Of a stretch of DNA of 64,000 nt, positions 54,771-64,000 are shown piece by piece; the first letter of the stretch is position 1, and each line of letters begins with the position of its first letter. The DNA comes from an uncultured Roseateles sp. Its GTDB lineage: Bacteria > Pseudomonadota > Gammaproteobacteria > Burkholderiales > Burkholderiaceae_C. A program made the translations under genes and the position numbers. The stretch spans positions 1 through 64,000 of the forward strand of contig NZ_CAJYPS010000022.1 in the NCBI RefSeq assembly GCF_913777145.1, given 5' to 3'. A model generated the notes under the pieces. It made no database searches, had not been told where the DNA came from, and worked only from the letters and a program-made list of their open reading frames with translations.

Positions 54771-55481
54771 TCAGGCCTCGCGGATGTCGGCGATGACCTG
54801 CTGGCCGAAGTCGGGCCGCGCCAGATAGCGCAGCAGCGCTTCGGCCGTGGCCTCGGCCGTCTGCAGCTGGCCGCCGTCCTTGAGGCCCTGGAAGCGCCCC
54901 TGCTCGGCAAACTGCGCAGGCTGGGCGCCGCGCAGCTGCTGCTGCATGTCGCTGTCGATGACGCCGGGCGCGATGGAGACCACGCCCACATCCGGCATTT
55001 CCAGCGCGAGCGCGCGGCTCAGGTGATCCAGCCCGGCCTTGACCGCGCAATAGGGCGCCAGCCCGGCCAGCGCCCGCCGGCCCAGGCCCGACGAGATGTT
55101 CAGGATGCGGCGCTGCGCGACGCCGGTGGTGCCGGCCAGGAAGGCGCGGCACAGCAGCGCGGGCGCTTCCAGCCCCACGCGCAGTGCGGCCGACAGCGCG
55201 GCCGGGGCGGCGGCGGCCAGCGGCCCGGGTTCGGTCAGCAGCGCGGCGTTGTTGATCAGCGTGACGCTGTGCCAGGCCGGGCGTGCCGGGTCTTGCAGCC
55301 AGGCCTGCAGGCGCTCGGCCACCGGCAGCGGCTCGGCCAGGTCCACCTCCCATTGCGTGATGGCCAGGCCGGGCAGCGGGCGGCGCGACAGGCCCAGCAC
55401 CACATGGCCGGCAGCCTGCAGTTGCGAGGCGAGCGCGGCGCCCAGACCGCGGGAATGGCCGGTGACGATGGTGAGATGCAT
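54771..55481 (-). CDS. short-chain dehydrogenase/reductase
   Basis: A 236-residue SDR with the cofactor motif VTGHSRGLGAAL, NNAA, the catalytic Ser in NISSGLG and YCAVK (Tyr and Lys). It begins TIVTGHS, like YciK or sepiapterin-reductase-type members. The substrate is unknown. It lies 3 bases downstream of the pseudouridine synthase stop and forms an operon with it. Confidence 0.92.
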   Translation of the reverse strand: MHLTIVTGHSRGLGAALASQLQAAGHVVLGLSRRPLPGLAITQWEVDLAEPLPVAERLQAWLQDPARPAWHSVTLINNAALLTEPGPLAAAAPAALSAALRVGLEAPALLCRAFLAGTTGVAQRRILNISSGLGRRALAGLAPYCAVKAGLDHLSRALALEMPDVGVVSIAPGVIDSDMQQQLRGAQPAQFAEQGRFQGLKDGGQLQTAEATAEALLRYLARPDFGQQVIADIREA

Positions 55482-55484
55482 GGT

Positions 55485-56096
55485 TCAGAACTCCGCAGGA
55501 CAGTGAAGGCACAGGGCCAGGTGGGGCAGGTGCAGTTCGCTGGCGTGCAGCAGCAGCCGCGGGCGCAGCGCCGCGATGTCGGGCGGCGCATACAGCGTGT
55601 CGCCCACGATGGGGTGGCCCAGCGCGGCCAGGTGCACGCGCAGCTGGTGGCTGCGCCCGGTGAGCGGGTGGAGCTCGACCCGGGTCAGGCCATCGGTGTG
55701 CGCCAGCGCCCGCCAGCGCGTCTGCGAGGGCTTGCCGTGCACGGGGTCGACCTGCTGGCGCGGGCGGTTGGGCCAGTCGGCCGCCAGCGGCAGGTCGATC
55801 AGGCCCTCGCCCTGCAGTCGGCCGGCCACCAGGGCCACATAGGTCTTGCCGACGCGGCGTTGCGCGAAATCGGCGCTCAGCTCGCGCTGGGCCTGGGCGC
55901 CGCGCGCGAACAGCAGCAGGCCGGAGGTGGCCTGGTCCAGCCGGTGCACGATGAGCGCATCGGCAAACCGGGCCTGCACGCGGGCGCTGACGCAGTCCTG
56001 CTTGTGCTCGCCACGGCCGGGCACGCTGAGCAGGCCGGCGGGCTTGGCGATGACGACCAGGCGGTCGTCGACGTGGCAGAGGGTCAGGTCGTTCAT
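55485..56096 (-). CDS. RluA-family pseudouridine synthase
   Basis: A 203-residue protein with the catalytic signature HRLDQATSGLLLFA (Asp of RLD), the start VVIAKPAGLLSVPGRGEHKQD, and LTGRSHQLRVHLAALGHPI. The short length without an S4 domain matches the RluA/TruC group, which modifies 23S rRNA or tRNA. The ATG at 56096 is divergent from the quinone oxidoreductase. Confidence 0.94.
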   Translation of the reverse strand: MNDLTLCHVDDRLVVIAKPAGLLSVPGRGEHKQDCVSARVQARFADALIVHRLDQATSGLLLFARGAQAQRELSADFAQRRVGKTYVALVAGRLQGEGLIDLPLAADWPNRPRQQVDPVHGKPSQTRWRALAHTDGLTRVELHPLTGRSHQLRVHLAALGHPIVGDTLYAPPDIAALRPRLLLHASELHLPHLALCLHCPAEF

Positions 56097-56204
56097 GGCA
56101 GCGTGGGGCAGGGCCGGCACGATAACCGCTGTCGCTGGGGTGGATCTGCATGCGCGCGGGCCGCCGCGCTGGCAGGATGGCGGCTTGCCTGACTTGGAGA
56201 ACAG

Positions 56205-57194
56205 ATGATGGAGCGAGCGGTTGTCATCGAGGCCCCCGGTGGCCCGGAGCAGATGCGCCTGGTGGAGGTGGATGTGGGCGAGCCCGGGCCGGGCGAGATC
56301 CGCATCCGCCACCATGCCTGCGGCCTGAACTACATCGATGTCTACCACCGCAACGGCGCCTACCCGCTGCCGCTGCCGGCGCGGCTGGGCATGGAGGGCG
56401 CCGGTGTGGTGGAGGCGGTGGGCGAGGGCGTCACCCACCTGCGCGTGGGCGACCGCGCGGCCTATACCAGCCAGCCGCCCGGCGCCTACTCGACCGCGCG
56501 CGTGATGCCGGCCAAGGCGGTGCTCAAGCTGCCGGACGCGATCGACTACGAGACCGCGGCCGGCATGATGCTCAAGGGCCTGACCGTGCAATACCTGCTG
56601 CGCAGCACGCTGCCCCAGGGCGGGCTGCAGCCGGGCGACGCCGTCGTGTTCCACGCGGCGGCCGGCGGTGTGGGCCTGATCGCCTGCCAATGGGCCAAGG
56701 CCCTGGGTCTGCAGTTGATCGCGACCGCGGGCAGCGACGAGAAATGCCAGCTGGCGCTGGAGCACGGCGCGGCCCATGCGATCAACTACCGCAGCACGCC
56801 GGACTTCGCGGCCCGGGTGCGCGAGCTGACCGGCGGGCGTGGCGTCAAGGTGGTCTACGACTCGGTGGGCGCCGACACCTGGGAGGGCTCGCTGAACTGC
56901 CTGGCGCCCTTCGGGCTGATGGTGAGCTTCGGTGCGGCATCGGGCGCGGTGCCGCCGCTGCAGGTGGGTACGCTGGCCGCCAAGGGCTCGCTCTACCTGA
57001 CGCGACCCACGGTGTTCACGCACCTGGCCGAGCGCGAGCGCTGCCAGGCCATGGGGGACGACCTGTTCGACATGGTGGCCTCGGGCCGGGTGAAGATACG
57101 CATCGAGCGCCGCTACCGCCTCAGCGACGCAGGCCAGGCCCATCACGACCTGGAAGCCCGCCGCATCAGCGGCAGCGCGGTGCTGCTGCCCTGA
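56205..57194 (+). CDS. qor: quinone oxidoreductase
   Basis: A 329-residue NADPH-dependent, zinc-free MDR enzyme. RIRHHACGLNYIDVYHRNGAYPLPLPARLGMEGAG matches the quinone oxidoreductase start, and VVFHAAAGGVGLIACQWAKALG is the NADPH site. It reduces quinones in the cytosol and shares the MDR fold, but not close similarity, with the gene at 5539. Confidence 0.95.
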   Translation: MMERAVVIEAPGGPEQMRLVEVDVGEPGPGEIRIRHHACGLNYIDVYHRNGAYPLPLPARLGMEGAGVVEAVGEGVTHLRVGDRAAYTSQPPGAYSTARVMPAKAVLKLPDAIDYETAAGMMLKGLTVQYLLRSTLPQGGLQPGDAVVFHAAAGGVGLIACQWAKALGLQLIATAGSDEKCQLALEHGAAHAINYRSTPDFAARVRELTGGRGVKVVYDSVGADTWEGSLNCLAPFGLMVSFGAASGAVPPLQVGTLAAKGSLYLTRPTVFTHLAERERCQAMGDDLFDMVASGRVKIRIERRYRLSDAGQAHHDLEARRISGSAVLLP

Positions 57195-57199
57195 AAGAC

Positions 57200-57234
57200 C
57201 ACAGGCCGGAGCCCTGTCGGGTCTCCGGCCTGTG
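57200..57234. terminator. 12-bp GC hairpin between convergent genes
   Basis: CACAGGCCGGAG (57200-57211) and CTCCGGCCTGTG (57223-57234) pair perfectly. It lies between convergent qor and the PEP-CTERM gene. No T run follows, so it may act as a transcription barrier or depend on other factors. Confidence 0.55.
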
Positions 57235-57254
57235 ATGGCGGGAACGCTGGAGAC

Positions 57255-57770
57255 TCAGGCGCGGCGGCGGCGCGTGAAGGCACCGATCGCAGCCAGGCCG
57301 ACCAGCATCAGCGCATAGGTTTCGGGTTCGGGCACGGGCTGTGCCTGGATGTTCAGCGAGCCGGTGAAGCCCACATTGCCGCCCACCAGGTTGCCGGTGA
57401 CGACCAGCGAGTGCAGGCCGGCGCTGAGATTGCTGGCCTGGTAGGTCCAGGCGTCGACGCCGAAGCTGCCCGGCACGCTGATATCGACCTGGGGCGTGAA
57501 GGCATTGCCATCGAAGCTGACGCTGGTGATGTCGTAGCCGCTCTGACCGGCAAAGTTCGCGGTGATCAGCGCGGTCAGGTTGATGCCGCTCCAGTTCACC
57601 AGGGGGCTCAGGTCCAGCGTGAAGCTGTTGGCGCCCGAGGCCAGGGCGGTGAAGCTGCCCGACCACTGGTCCACGCCGTTGAAGCTCAACGTGATCGGGG
57701 TGGAATCGGCGGAGGCGGCCACGCTGGCCAGCAGCAGACCGGCGGCGATCAGGGCGTTCTTCAGAACCAT
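57255..57770 (-). CDS. PEP-CTERM sorting-domain protein
   Basis: A 171-residue secreted protein. It has signal peptide LIAAGLLLASVAASA, a beta-sandwich domain of about 115 residues, and the C-terminal signal VPEPETYALMLVGLAAIGAFTRRRRA. The ATG at 57770 has AGGAG upstream. No ligand-binding motif was recognised. It is the third PEP-CTERM protein of the window. Confidence 0.9.
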   Translation of the reverse strand: MVLKNALIAAGLLLASVAASADSTPITLSFNGVDQWSGSFTALASGANSFTLDLSPLVNWSGINLTALITANFAGQSGYDITSVSFDGNAFTPQVDISVPGSFGVDAWTYQASNLSAGLHSLVVTGNLVGGNVGFTGSLNIQAQPVPEPETYALMLVGLAAIGAFTRRRRA

Positions 57771-57885
57771 GCGATTTCTCCTGGGACGACGTATCGAGTA
57801 TGTCATCCGCTTCGTGACATCCACATGGCGTAGGCCCGCAGAGCCCCAGCCACACCCCCGACCATGGGGGTGGGTTGACCCGGGG

Positions 57886-59355
57886 TCAGGCCTCGCCCCG
57901 GCCCACCAGCAGGTCGAAGCTGAAGCAGGAGCCCAGCCCCGGCTGGCTCTCCACCTGGATCTGGCCCCCCATCAGGTTGACCAGGCGCTGCACGATGGTC
58001 AGGCCCAGGCCGGTGCCGCCATAGCGACGCGTGATGGAACTGTCGGCCTGGGTGAAGGGGTCGAAGATCTGGTCGATCTGGTCGCGCGTCATGCCTATGC
58101 CGGTATCGGTCACCGCGCAGCGCAGCCGCAACCGATCAGGGCCGTCGCTCTCGTGCGGTTCGCCCAGGCAGAACTCCACCCGCACCTCGCCGCGCTCGGT
58201 GAACTTGAGCGCGTTGCCTATCAGGTTGATCAGCACCTGGCGCAGGCGCAGCGCATCGCCCACCAACTGCGCAGGCACGCCGGGCTGCACCAGCGCCTGC
58301 AGCTGTATGCCCTTGTGATGCGCCTGCAGCAGCAGCGGCTGCAGGGCCTCGCTGAGGCAGTCGTGCAGATGGAAGGGATGGTCCTCGATGACCACCCGGC
58401 CGGCCTCGATCTTGGCCACATCCAGCAGGTCGTTGATGATGGTCATCAGGCCCCTGGCGGACTGGTGGGCCATCTCGATGAAGCGGCGCTGGCGCTCGTC
58501 CAGCTCGCCCAGCAGCACCAGCTCGGTGAGACCCAGCACGCCGTTCATGGGTGTGCGGATCTCGTGGCTCATATTGGCCAGGAAGGTGCTCTTGGCCTGG
58601 CTGGCCGCCTCGGCCGCCTCACGCGCGGCCTCCAGCGCGGCCTGGCTGGCCTTGAGGTCGGCGATGTCGCGGGCGTTCAGCAGCATCACGGTCTGGCCGG
58701 TGACCGGGTCGCGCATGGGGCGCGCGTCCAGCGCATGCCAGCGCATGCCGGCCAGCGTCTGCAGCTCCACATCCTGGCGGCAGGTCTCGCCGCGGCGCAC
58801 GCGGTTCAGGATGGCATGCGCGTCCTGCGGGTGGGTGAACAGTCGGGTGAACTCGTTGTGGCCCGGGGCCGGCGGGGTGTCGCCGAAGGTGAGGGCGGCG
58901 GCCGGGTTGCGCATCAGCAGCTCGCCCAGCTCCAGGCCGAACACCGCGATGCGTATGGAGGTGTGCTGCAGCGCCTCGACGCCGCGCAGCATGGCCAGGT
59001 CGGCGCCGCCGCCCAGCGAGTCGGCCGCGAACAGCATGACCTGGCGCCGGTCGTGCGTGCGCATGCCGCGCGACACCAGCATCACCGTGGTGGGTTCGCC
59101 CTTGGGGTAGAGCGTCCACTGCTCACGGACGATCTTGCCCTGGGCATGGTCGGCCGCGGTGACCGCCAGGCGTTCGCTGACCGCGTCGCCATGCTCGGTG
59201 AAGTCGCGGGAGAGGAACTCCTCGGCACTGTCCGCATGCCAGAAGCGCAGCGCGGCCGGATTGGCCCAAAGGTTGCGTCGACGCTCGGGGTCGAACACCC
59301 ACAGGGGAACGTCGAGCCAGTCGTAATGGCTGAGGCTGGAGAAGTCGAGAAGCAT
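57886..59355 (-). CDS. PAS-containing histidine kinase, cytosolic
   Basis: A 489-residue sensor kinase without membrane segments. Two PAS-like regions ([25 protein letters not shown] and [16 protein letters not shown] with the segment before it) lead by a short coiled coil to His[20 protein letters not shown] (phospho-His) and the ATPase domain with [17 protein letters not shown] and [10 protein letters not shown]. No receiver domain follows, so it is a simple transmitter whose response regulator is not adjacent. ATG at 59355 is used. Confidence 0.92.
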   Translation of the reverse strand: MLLDFSSLSHYDWLDVPLWVFDPERRRNLWANPAALRFWHADSAEEFLSRDFTEHGDAVSERLAVTAADHAQGKIVREQWTLYPKGEPTTVMLVSRGMRTHDRRQVMLFAADSLGGGADLAMLRGVEALQHTSIRIAVFGLELGELLMRNPAAALTFGDTPPAPGHNEFTRLFTHPQDAHAILNRVRRGETCRQDVELQTLAGMRWHALDARPMRDPVTGQTVMLLNARDIADLKASQAALEAAREAAEAASQAKSTFLANMSHEIRTPMNGVLGLTELVLLGELDERQRRFIEMAHQSARGLMTIINDLLDVAKIEAGRVVIEDHPFHLHDCLSEALQPLLLQAHHKGIQLQALVQPGVPAQLVGDALRLRQVLINLIGNALKFTERGEVRVEFCLGEPHESDGPDRLRLRCAVTDTGIGMTRDQIDQIFDPFTQADSSITRRYGGTGLGLTIVQRLVNLMGGQIQVESQPGLGSCFSFDLLVGRGEA

Positions 59356-59407
59356 GGAGGGCCGGTAATGCGGCTGCGATTGTCGCCGCTCGGCGCGAGT
59401 AGGCCTG

Positions 59408-60256
59408 TCAGCAGGGGGCCGGCGCCGCCCCAGGCAGCGCCGCACGGTAGGCATGCCAGCTTGCGTGACCCAGCCAGGGGCCGACCACCAGCAGGCCGGC
59501 GAACATGGGCAGCATGGCCAGCAGCACCAGCAGCGTCACTAAAGCGCCCCACAGCAGCAGCGTCAGCGGTTGGGCGAGGCACAGGCGCAGGCTCAGCAGC
59601 GCGGCGCTGACCGCGTCGGTGTCGCGGTCCAGCAGCAGCGGCATCGCGATCACGCTGATCGCGAAGATCAGCCCGGCGAACAGCGCACCCACGCCCAGGT
59701 AGCTCAGCACGAAGCCCAGGTGGCTGGCATCCAGCAGCCGCGCGATGGAGCCGGCGAAATCGGGCATGCCGTCGAAGCTGACCGCGAACACGATCAGCGC
59801 GGCCCGCCCCCACAGCATCTCCAGCACCAGCAGCACCGCGCCGAAGATCGCGATCTGCGCGACATTGGCGGTCCAGGCGCCCAGCGCGTCGATCAGCGTG
59901 ACCGGCTCGCCGCGCTCCAGCCGCCGGCTTACCTCGTAGAGGCCCAGGCACAGCAGCGGCCCCAGCAGCAGGAAGCCCGCGCACAGCGCCAGCGTGTAGA
60001 CCGGTGCGTGACGGAACACCATCAGCACACCCAGCCCCATCAGCGTGAAACAGCCGCCGAAGAACAGGCCTATGGCGGGTGCGCGCCGGAAGTCGGCCCA
60101 GCCCAGGCGCAGCCACTGCAGCGGCGCGGACAGCGGCAAGGCGGCCACCGGCTCGCGCGCGGGCGGCGCCGGTTCGTGCACATAGGGCTGGTAGGGGCGG
60201 GGTGCCCCGTCGGGATCGGGCGGGGCTTCAGGTCCGGCGGACACGGCGCAGTTCAT
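59408..60256 (-). CDS. DUF2189 membrane protein
   Basis: A 282-residue protein with a proline-rich N-terminal tail and about six membrane segments ([51 protein letters not shown] and others) of DUF2189. The function is unknown. Its start overlaps the lspA stop region by 29 bases, so it is the last gene of the ribF-ileS-lspA unit here. Confidence 0.88.
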   Translation of the reverse strand: MNCAVSAGPEAPPDPDGAPRPYQPYVHEPAPPAREPVAALPLSAPLQWLRLGWADFRRAPAIGLFFGGCFTLMGLGVLMVFRHAPVYTLALCAGFLLLGPLLCLGLYEVSRRLERGEPVTLIDALGAWTANVAQIAIFGAVLLVLEMLWGRAALIVFAVSFDGMPDFAGSIARLLDASHLGFVLSYLGVGALFAGLIFAISVIAMPLLLDRDTDAVSAALLSLRLCLAQPLTLLLWGALVTLLVLLAMLPMFAGLLVVGPWLGHASWHAYRAALPGAAPAPC

Positions 60257-60713
60257 CCAGGATCAACAGGATGGCGCCGATGGTGATCGCAGAGTCTGCG
60301 ACATTGAACGCGGGGAAATACCAGCCGCCCGCGTGAACCTGGATGAAGTCGACCACATAGCCGTGGATGGCGCGGTCTATCACATTGCCCAGTGCACCGC
60401 CCAGGATGAGCGTGAGCGCGGTGCAGAACAGCAGCTGGCCGCCGTGGCGGCGCAGCATGTAGATGATGAAGGCGGCGGCTCCCAGGCCCAGCGCCAGGAA
60501 GAACCAGCGCTGCCAGCCCGAGGCCCCGTGCAGGAAACTGAAGGCGGCGCCGTAGTTGTGCGCCCGCACCAGGTTGAAGAAGCTGGTGACCGGGTGCACG
60601 TCACCGAGCTGGAAGGCGCCGAGTATCAGCACCTTGGTGAACTGGTCGGCCAGGATGATGACCGCGGCGATCAGCAGCCACTGGGTCAGGCCGGCACGTG
60701 AGGGCGAGGGCAT
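60228..60713 (-). CDS. lspA: signal peptidase II (lipoprotein signal peptidase)
   Basis: A 161-residue membrane aspartic protease with four segments. The catalytic aspartates lie in [15 protein letters not shown] and [10 protein letters not shown]. It removes signal peptides of diacylated prolipoproteins, such as the lipoprotein pullulanase and S9 peptidase in this window. It follows ileS by 62 bases. Confidence 0.97.
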   Translation of the reverse strand: MPSPSRAGLTQWLLIAAVIILADQFTKVLILGAFQLGDVHPVTSFFNLVRAHNYGAAFSFLHGASGWQRWFFLALGLGAAAFIIYMLRRHGGQLLFCTALTLILGGALGNVIDRAIHGYVVDFIQVHAGGWYFPAFNVADSAITIGAILLILDELRRVRRT

Positions 60714-60775
60714 GGAAAGTCCTGCAGCAGAAAGCGGGAAGGGGCCGGCGACCCAGGGTCGCCGGCCGGAGAGGT

Positions 60776-63640
60776 TCAGGCGAAGTGGCGTACTTCGCCG
60801 TCACCGTGCAGATTGCTGTCGCAACGGCCGCAGATGGTCGGGTGCTCGGGGTTGGCGCCCACGTCCGCGCGGTAGTGCCAGCAGCGCTCGCACTTGGCCT
60901 GGGCCGACGGCGTGACCTTGACGCTCAACTCGGGCGCCGCCACCAGCGTCGCCGCCGAGGTGATGAACACGAACTTCAGGTCGTCGCCCAGGCTTTGCAG
61001 CAGGGCCAGGTCTTCCGCGTTGACGCCCAGTTCCACCTCGGCCTGCAGCGAGGAGCCGATGGCACCGGTGGTGCGCACATCCTCGATGGCCTTGTTGACC
61101 GCGTCGCGGATCTCGTGGATGCGGTTCCACTTCGCGATCAGGCCGGCGTCATGGGCGGCAAAGGCCCAGAAGGTCTCGGTGAACAGGGTGTCGCCCGCGC
61201 CCTTGTTGGCGAACACCTTCCAGGCTTCTTCCGCGGTGAAGCTCAGGAAGGGCGCCATCCAGCGCAGCATCGCCTGGGTGATGTGCCACAGCGCGGTCTG
61301 GGCCGAGCGGCGCGCCAGGCTCTTGGGCGCGGTGGTGTAGAGGCGGTCCTTCAGCACGTCCAGGTAGAAGGCGCCCAGATCCTCGGAGCAGTAGACCTGC
61401 AGCTTGGCCACCACGGGGTGGAACTCGTAGCGCTGGTAGTGCGCCAGGATCTCCTCCTGGAACTGCGCGGCGCGGGCCAGCGCGTAGCGGTCGGCCTCCA
61501 GCAGCTGGTCCATGGGCACGGCGTCGGTGGCCGCGTCGAAGTCCGACACATTGGCCAGCAGGAAGCGCAGCGTGTTGCGGATGCGGCGGTAGCCGTCCAC
61601 CACGCGGGCCAGGATCTTGTCGTCGCCGGCGATGTCGCCCGAGTAGTCGGACGCCGCCACCCACAGGCGGATGATCTCGGCGCCCAGCTTCTTGCTGGTG
61701 TCCTGCGGGTCCACGCCATTGCCCTTGGACTTGCTCATCTTGTGGCCCTTGCTGTCCACGGTGAAGCCGTGGGTCAGCAGGCCCTTGTAGGGCGCGCGGC
61801 CGTTGAGGGCGCAGGAGATCAGCAGCGAGGAATGGAACCAGCCGCGGTGCTGGTCATGGCCTTCCAGATACAGGTCGGCCTCGGGGCCCTCGGCATGGGC
61901 CGCACCCGCATGGCTGCCCTTGAGCACATGCTGGAAGGTGGAGCCGGAGTCGAACCACACGTCCAGGATGTCCTGGCCCTTGCTGTAGGCCTCGGCCTCG
62001 GCGCCCAGCCACTCGGCCGGGTCCAGCTTGGACCAGGCCTCGATGCCGCCGGCTTCCACCAGCTGCGCGGCGCGCTCGATGAATTCCAGCGTGTCGGGGT
62101 GGGGCTGGCCTGTGTCCTTGTGCAGGAAGATGGGCAGCGGCACGCCCCAGCTGCGCTGGCGCGAGATGCACCAGTCGGGCCGGCCGGCGATCATGTCGTG
62201 CAGCCGGGTCTTGCCGTTCTCGGGGTAGAAACTGGTCTGTTCGATGGCTTCCAGCGCGGTCTGGCGCAGCGTCTTCTCGGCCTTGTCCACCGTGAACACG
62301 CCATCGCCTTCGTCCATGCGCACGAACCACTGGGCAGCGGCGCGGTAGATCACCGGGCTCTTGTGGCGCCAGCAGTGCGGGTAGCTGTGGGTGATCTTGC
62401 TGTGGGCCAGCAGGCGGCCGGCGTTTTGCAGCGTCTCGGCAATGACCGGGTTGGCCTTCCAGATGTGCATGCCGCCGAACAGCGGCAGGCCGGCCTCGTA
62501 GGTGCCATTGCCCTGCACCGGGTTCAGGATGTCCTTGAACGCCAGGCCGTGGGCCACGCAGCTGTTGAAGTCGTCGATGCCGTAGGCGGGCGCGGAGTGG
62601 ACCACGCCAGTGCCGTCGTCGGCGGTGGCGTAATCGGCCAGGTACACCGGGCTCTCGCGGTCATAGCCCGCATCCACATGGGCCAGCGGGTGTTTGAACT
62701 TCAGCAGTTCCAGCTGGCGGCCCTGGGTGACGGCCACGGTTTCGCCTTCCAGCTGCCAGCGCGCCAGGCACTTCTCGACCAGGGCCTTGGCGACGACGAA
62801 ATAGCCGCGCGCGGTCTTGACCAGCGCATAGGGCAGCTCGGGGTTGAGGTTGAGCGCCTGGTTGGCCGGGATGGTCCAGGGCGTGGTGGTCCAGATCACC
62901 GTGAAAACTTCGTCGCCCGTCAGGCTAGCCAGTACGCGATCAGGAACAGGCAAACCGAAAGCAGCAAACACCTTCTGAGGCTCGGCCGACAGGAAGGCCA
63001 CGTCCACCGCCGGCGAGTGCTTGTCGGCGTACTCGATCTCGAATTCGGCCAGCGACGAGCCGCAATCGAAGCACCAGTACACGGGCTTGAGGCCGCGGTA
63101 CACGAAGCCGCGCTCGAACAGGCGCTTGAGCACCCGGATCTCGCCGGCCTCGTTCTTGAAGTCCATCGTGCGATAGGGGTGGTCCCAGTCGCCCAGCACG
63201 CCCAGGCGCTTGAAGTCCTCGCGCTGCTGGTTGATCTGCTCGCCGGCGTAGGCGCGGCTCTTGGCCTGCACCTCGTCACGCGGCAGGCCGCGGCCATAGG
63301 TCTTCTCGATCTGGTTCTCGATCGGCAGGCCGTGGCAGTCCCAGCCGGGGATGTAGGCCGCGTCGAAGCCTTCCAGCTGGCGCGCCTTCACGATCATGTC
63401 CTTGAGGATCTTGTTGACCGCGTGGCCCATGTGGATCTGGCCGTTCGCATAGGGCGGGCCGTCGTGCAGCACGAATTTGGGCCGGCCGCAGCGCGCGTCA
63501 CGCAGCTTCTTGTAGATGCCCTGGTCTTCCCACTCCTTGACCCAGCCCGGCTCGCGCTTGGGCAGGTCGCCGCGCATGGGGAAGGGCGTGTCGGGCAGGT
63601 TGAGGGTGGCGCGGTAGTCGCGGTTTTCCGGAGTGGTCAT
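60776..63640 (-). CDS. ileS: isoleucyl-tRNA synthetase
   Basis: A 954-residue class I synthetase with the HIGH-type motif [12 protein letters not shown], the editing domain ([17 protein letters not shown]) and the C-terminal zinc ribbon [12 protein letters not shown]...CGRCDSN, of the usual bacterial length. ATG at 63640. Confidence 0.98.
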   Translation of the reverse strand: MTTPENRDYRATLNLPDTPFPMRGDLPKREPGWVKEWEDQGIYKKLRDARCGRPKFVLHDGPPYANGQIHMGHAVNKILKDMIVKARQLEGFDAAYIPGWDCHGLPIENQIEKTYGRGLPRDEVQAKSRAYAGEQINQQREDFKRLGVLGDWDHPYRTMDFKNEAGEIRVLKRLFERGFVYRGLKPVYWCFDCGSSLAEFEIEYADKHSPAVDVAFLSAEPQKVFAAFGLPVPDRVLASLTGDEVFTVIWTTTPWTIPANQALNLNPELPYALVKTARGYFVVAKALVEKCLARWQLEGETVAVTQGRQLELLKFKHPLAHVDAGYDRESPVYLADYATADDGTGVVHSAPAYGIDDFNSCVAHGLAFKDILNPVQGNGTYEAGLPLFGGMHIWKANPVIAETLQNAGRLLAHSKITHSYPHCWRHKSPVIYRAAAQWFVRMDEGDGVFTVDKAEKTLRQTALEAIEQTSFYPENGKTRLHDMIAGRPDWCISRQRSWGVPLPIFLHKDTGQPHPDTLEFIERAAQLVEAGGIEAWSKLDPAEWLGAEAEAYSKGQDILDVWFDSGSTFQHVLKGSHAGAAHAEGPEADLYLEGHDQHRGWFHSSLLISCALNGRAPYKGLLTHGFTVDSKGHKMSKSKGNGVDPQDTSKKLGAEIIRLWVAASDYSGDIAGDDKILARVVDGYRRIRNTLRFLLANVSDFDAATDAVPMDQLLEADRYALARAAQFQEEILAHYQRYEFHPVVAKLQVYCSEDLGAFYLDVLKDRLYTTAPKSLARRSAQTALWHITQAMLRWMAPFLSFTAEEAWKVFANKGAGDTLFTETFWAFAAHDAGLIAKWNRIHEIRDAVNKAIEDVRTTGAIGSSLQAEVELGVNAEDLALLQSLGDDLKFVFITSAATLVAAPELSVKVTPSAQAKCERCWHYRADVGANPEHPTICGRCDSNLHGDGEVRHFA

Positions 63641-63714
63641 GGCAGGCGGCGGTCAGGCGGCGGGCCTGACGAAGGTGTTCGCGGGGGAGGGGACGGCAGC
63701 GGCGGGGGCTGGCG

Positions 63715-64000
63715 TCAAATTCGGTCGCGCGTGGTCTGGCGGCTGACCTTCACGTGCCGGGAAGCGTGCGTGGCCAGGAAGGCGCGGGCTGCATCGGTGT
63801 CCGCGCGTATCGCGGCCGTCAGCGCGTCCAGGCCGTCGTACTTGGCTTCGTCGCGGATTTTGTGCAGCAGGTCCACGCGGGCAATCTTACCGTAGCCCCC
63901 TTCGGCCCCCAGGGCGGCGGGCCAGTCCAGGCAGTGCACTTCCAGCAGCACGCGGCCGGCGTCCTCCACCGTGGGACGGCGGCCCAGGCTGGCCACGCCG
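63715..64000 (-). CDS. ribF: riboflavin kinase/FAD synthetase, C-terminal fragment (cut by window edge)
   Basis: The frame is open to the last base of the window and covers the end of the riboflavin kinase domain, with GVASLGRRPTVEDAGRVLLEVHCLDW and YGKIARVDLLHKIRDEAKYDGLDAL, then a C-terminal tail. The enzyme makes FMN and FAD. Its place before ileS-lspA is the classical order. The N-terminal FAD-synthetase part lies outside. Confidence 0.93.
   Translation of the reverse strand, partial: GVASLGRRPTVEDAGRVLLEVHCLDWPAALGAEGGYGKIARVDLLHKIRDEAKYDGLDALTAAIRADTDAARAFLATHASRHVKVSRQTTRDRI

Noticed and set aside
1..64000. CRISPR arrays, tRNA or rRNA genes, complete insertion sequences
   Set aside because: No regularly spaced repeats, no cloverleaf-like sequence with a CCA end, and no transposase-like protein were recognised. 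The reading was by eye, so a tRNA scan would be decisive.

Overview
The window is high-GC chromosomal DNA of a betaproteobacterium of the order Burkholderiales. The gene content (DUF3579 divergent from argD, rpsP-rimM-trmD-rplS, ribF-ileS-lspA, PEP-CTERM proteins, periplasmic starch enzymes) suggests the Roseateles/Pelomonas/Mitsuaria group. The genus is an inference. No rRNA, tRNA, CRISPR array or complete insertion sequence was seen.

Left end (1-4.2 kb): the tail of a cation/proton antiporter is followed by an accessory island. Its only large gene is a 776-residue NACHT-type STAND ATPase that is visibly less GC-rich than its surroundings. The gene is bounded exactly like an integron gene cassette. 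A GTTAGGC core site lies 22 bases before the start codon, and a ~130-bp attC-like inverted repeat begins 1 base after the stop codon. Both sides carry multi-palindrome interspersed repeats in opposite orientation. This is the best candidate for a new biological system: a cassette-borne, probably anti-phage, NACHT protein. Next comes a LysR / zinc-type oxidoreductase / NTF2-like module (4.5-6.9 kb), bracketed by a remnant and the intact copy of an alpha-amylase 3' end.

Starch region (7.0-17.7 kb): a secreted cyclomaltodextrinase/neopullulanase-like enzyme, a second GH13 enzyme, an exported pullulanase, a lipoprotein pullulanase with N-terminal starch-binding-type modules, and a translationally coupled PEP-CTERM protein. 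Four copies of a 13-bp dyad (consensus GTAGTTTTGCTAC) lie at their promoters and look like operators of one regulon.

17.7-31.2 kb: a periplasmic solute-binding protein; a TPR/transglutaminase-like lipoprotein; a Ser/Thr kinase-UspA fusion overlapping a metallophosphoesterase; and a minus-strand gene run of parvulin-like PPIase, HupE/UreJ, 2OG-Fe(II) oxygenase and membrane-fused spermidine-synthase-like protein. Upstream of that run, behind a terminator, is a DUF3604 (PHP-like) protein with a convincing Pho box. A PCuAC-like protein and a PEP-CTERM protein follow.

31.4-64 kb is mostly housekeeping: argF-argD, rpsT, murJ, sirB1-like, an AI-2E family permease, hda, a HAD phosphatase, pcnB, folK, a Pho-boxed DUF47-pit phosphate uptake operon, rpsP-rimM-trmD-rplS, a NUDIX hydrolase, phosphofructokinase, an S9 peptidase, a Tim44-like protein, an RluA-type pseudouridine synthase, a quinone oxidoreductase, a PAS histidine kinase, and ribF-ileS-lspA. 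Many of these genes overlap by 4 bases (ATGA/GTGA), which implies tight translational coupling.
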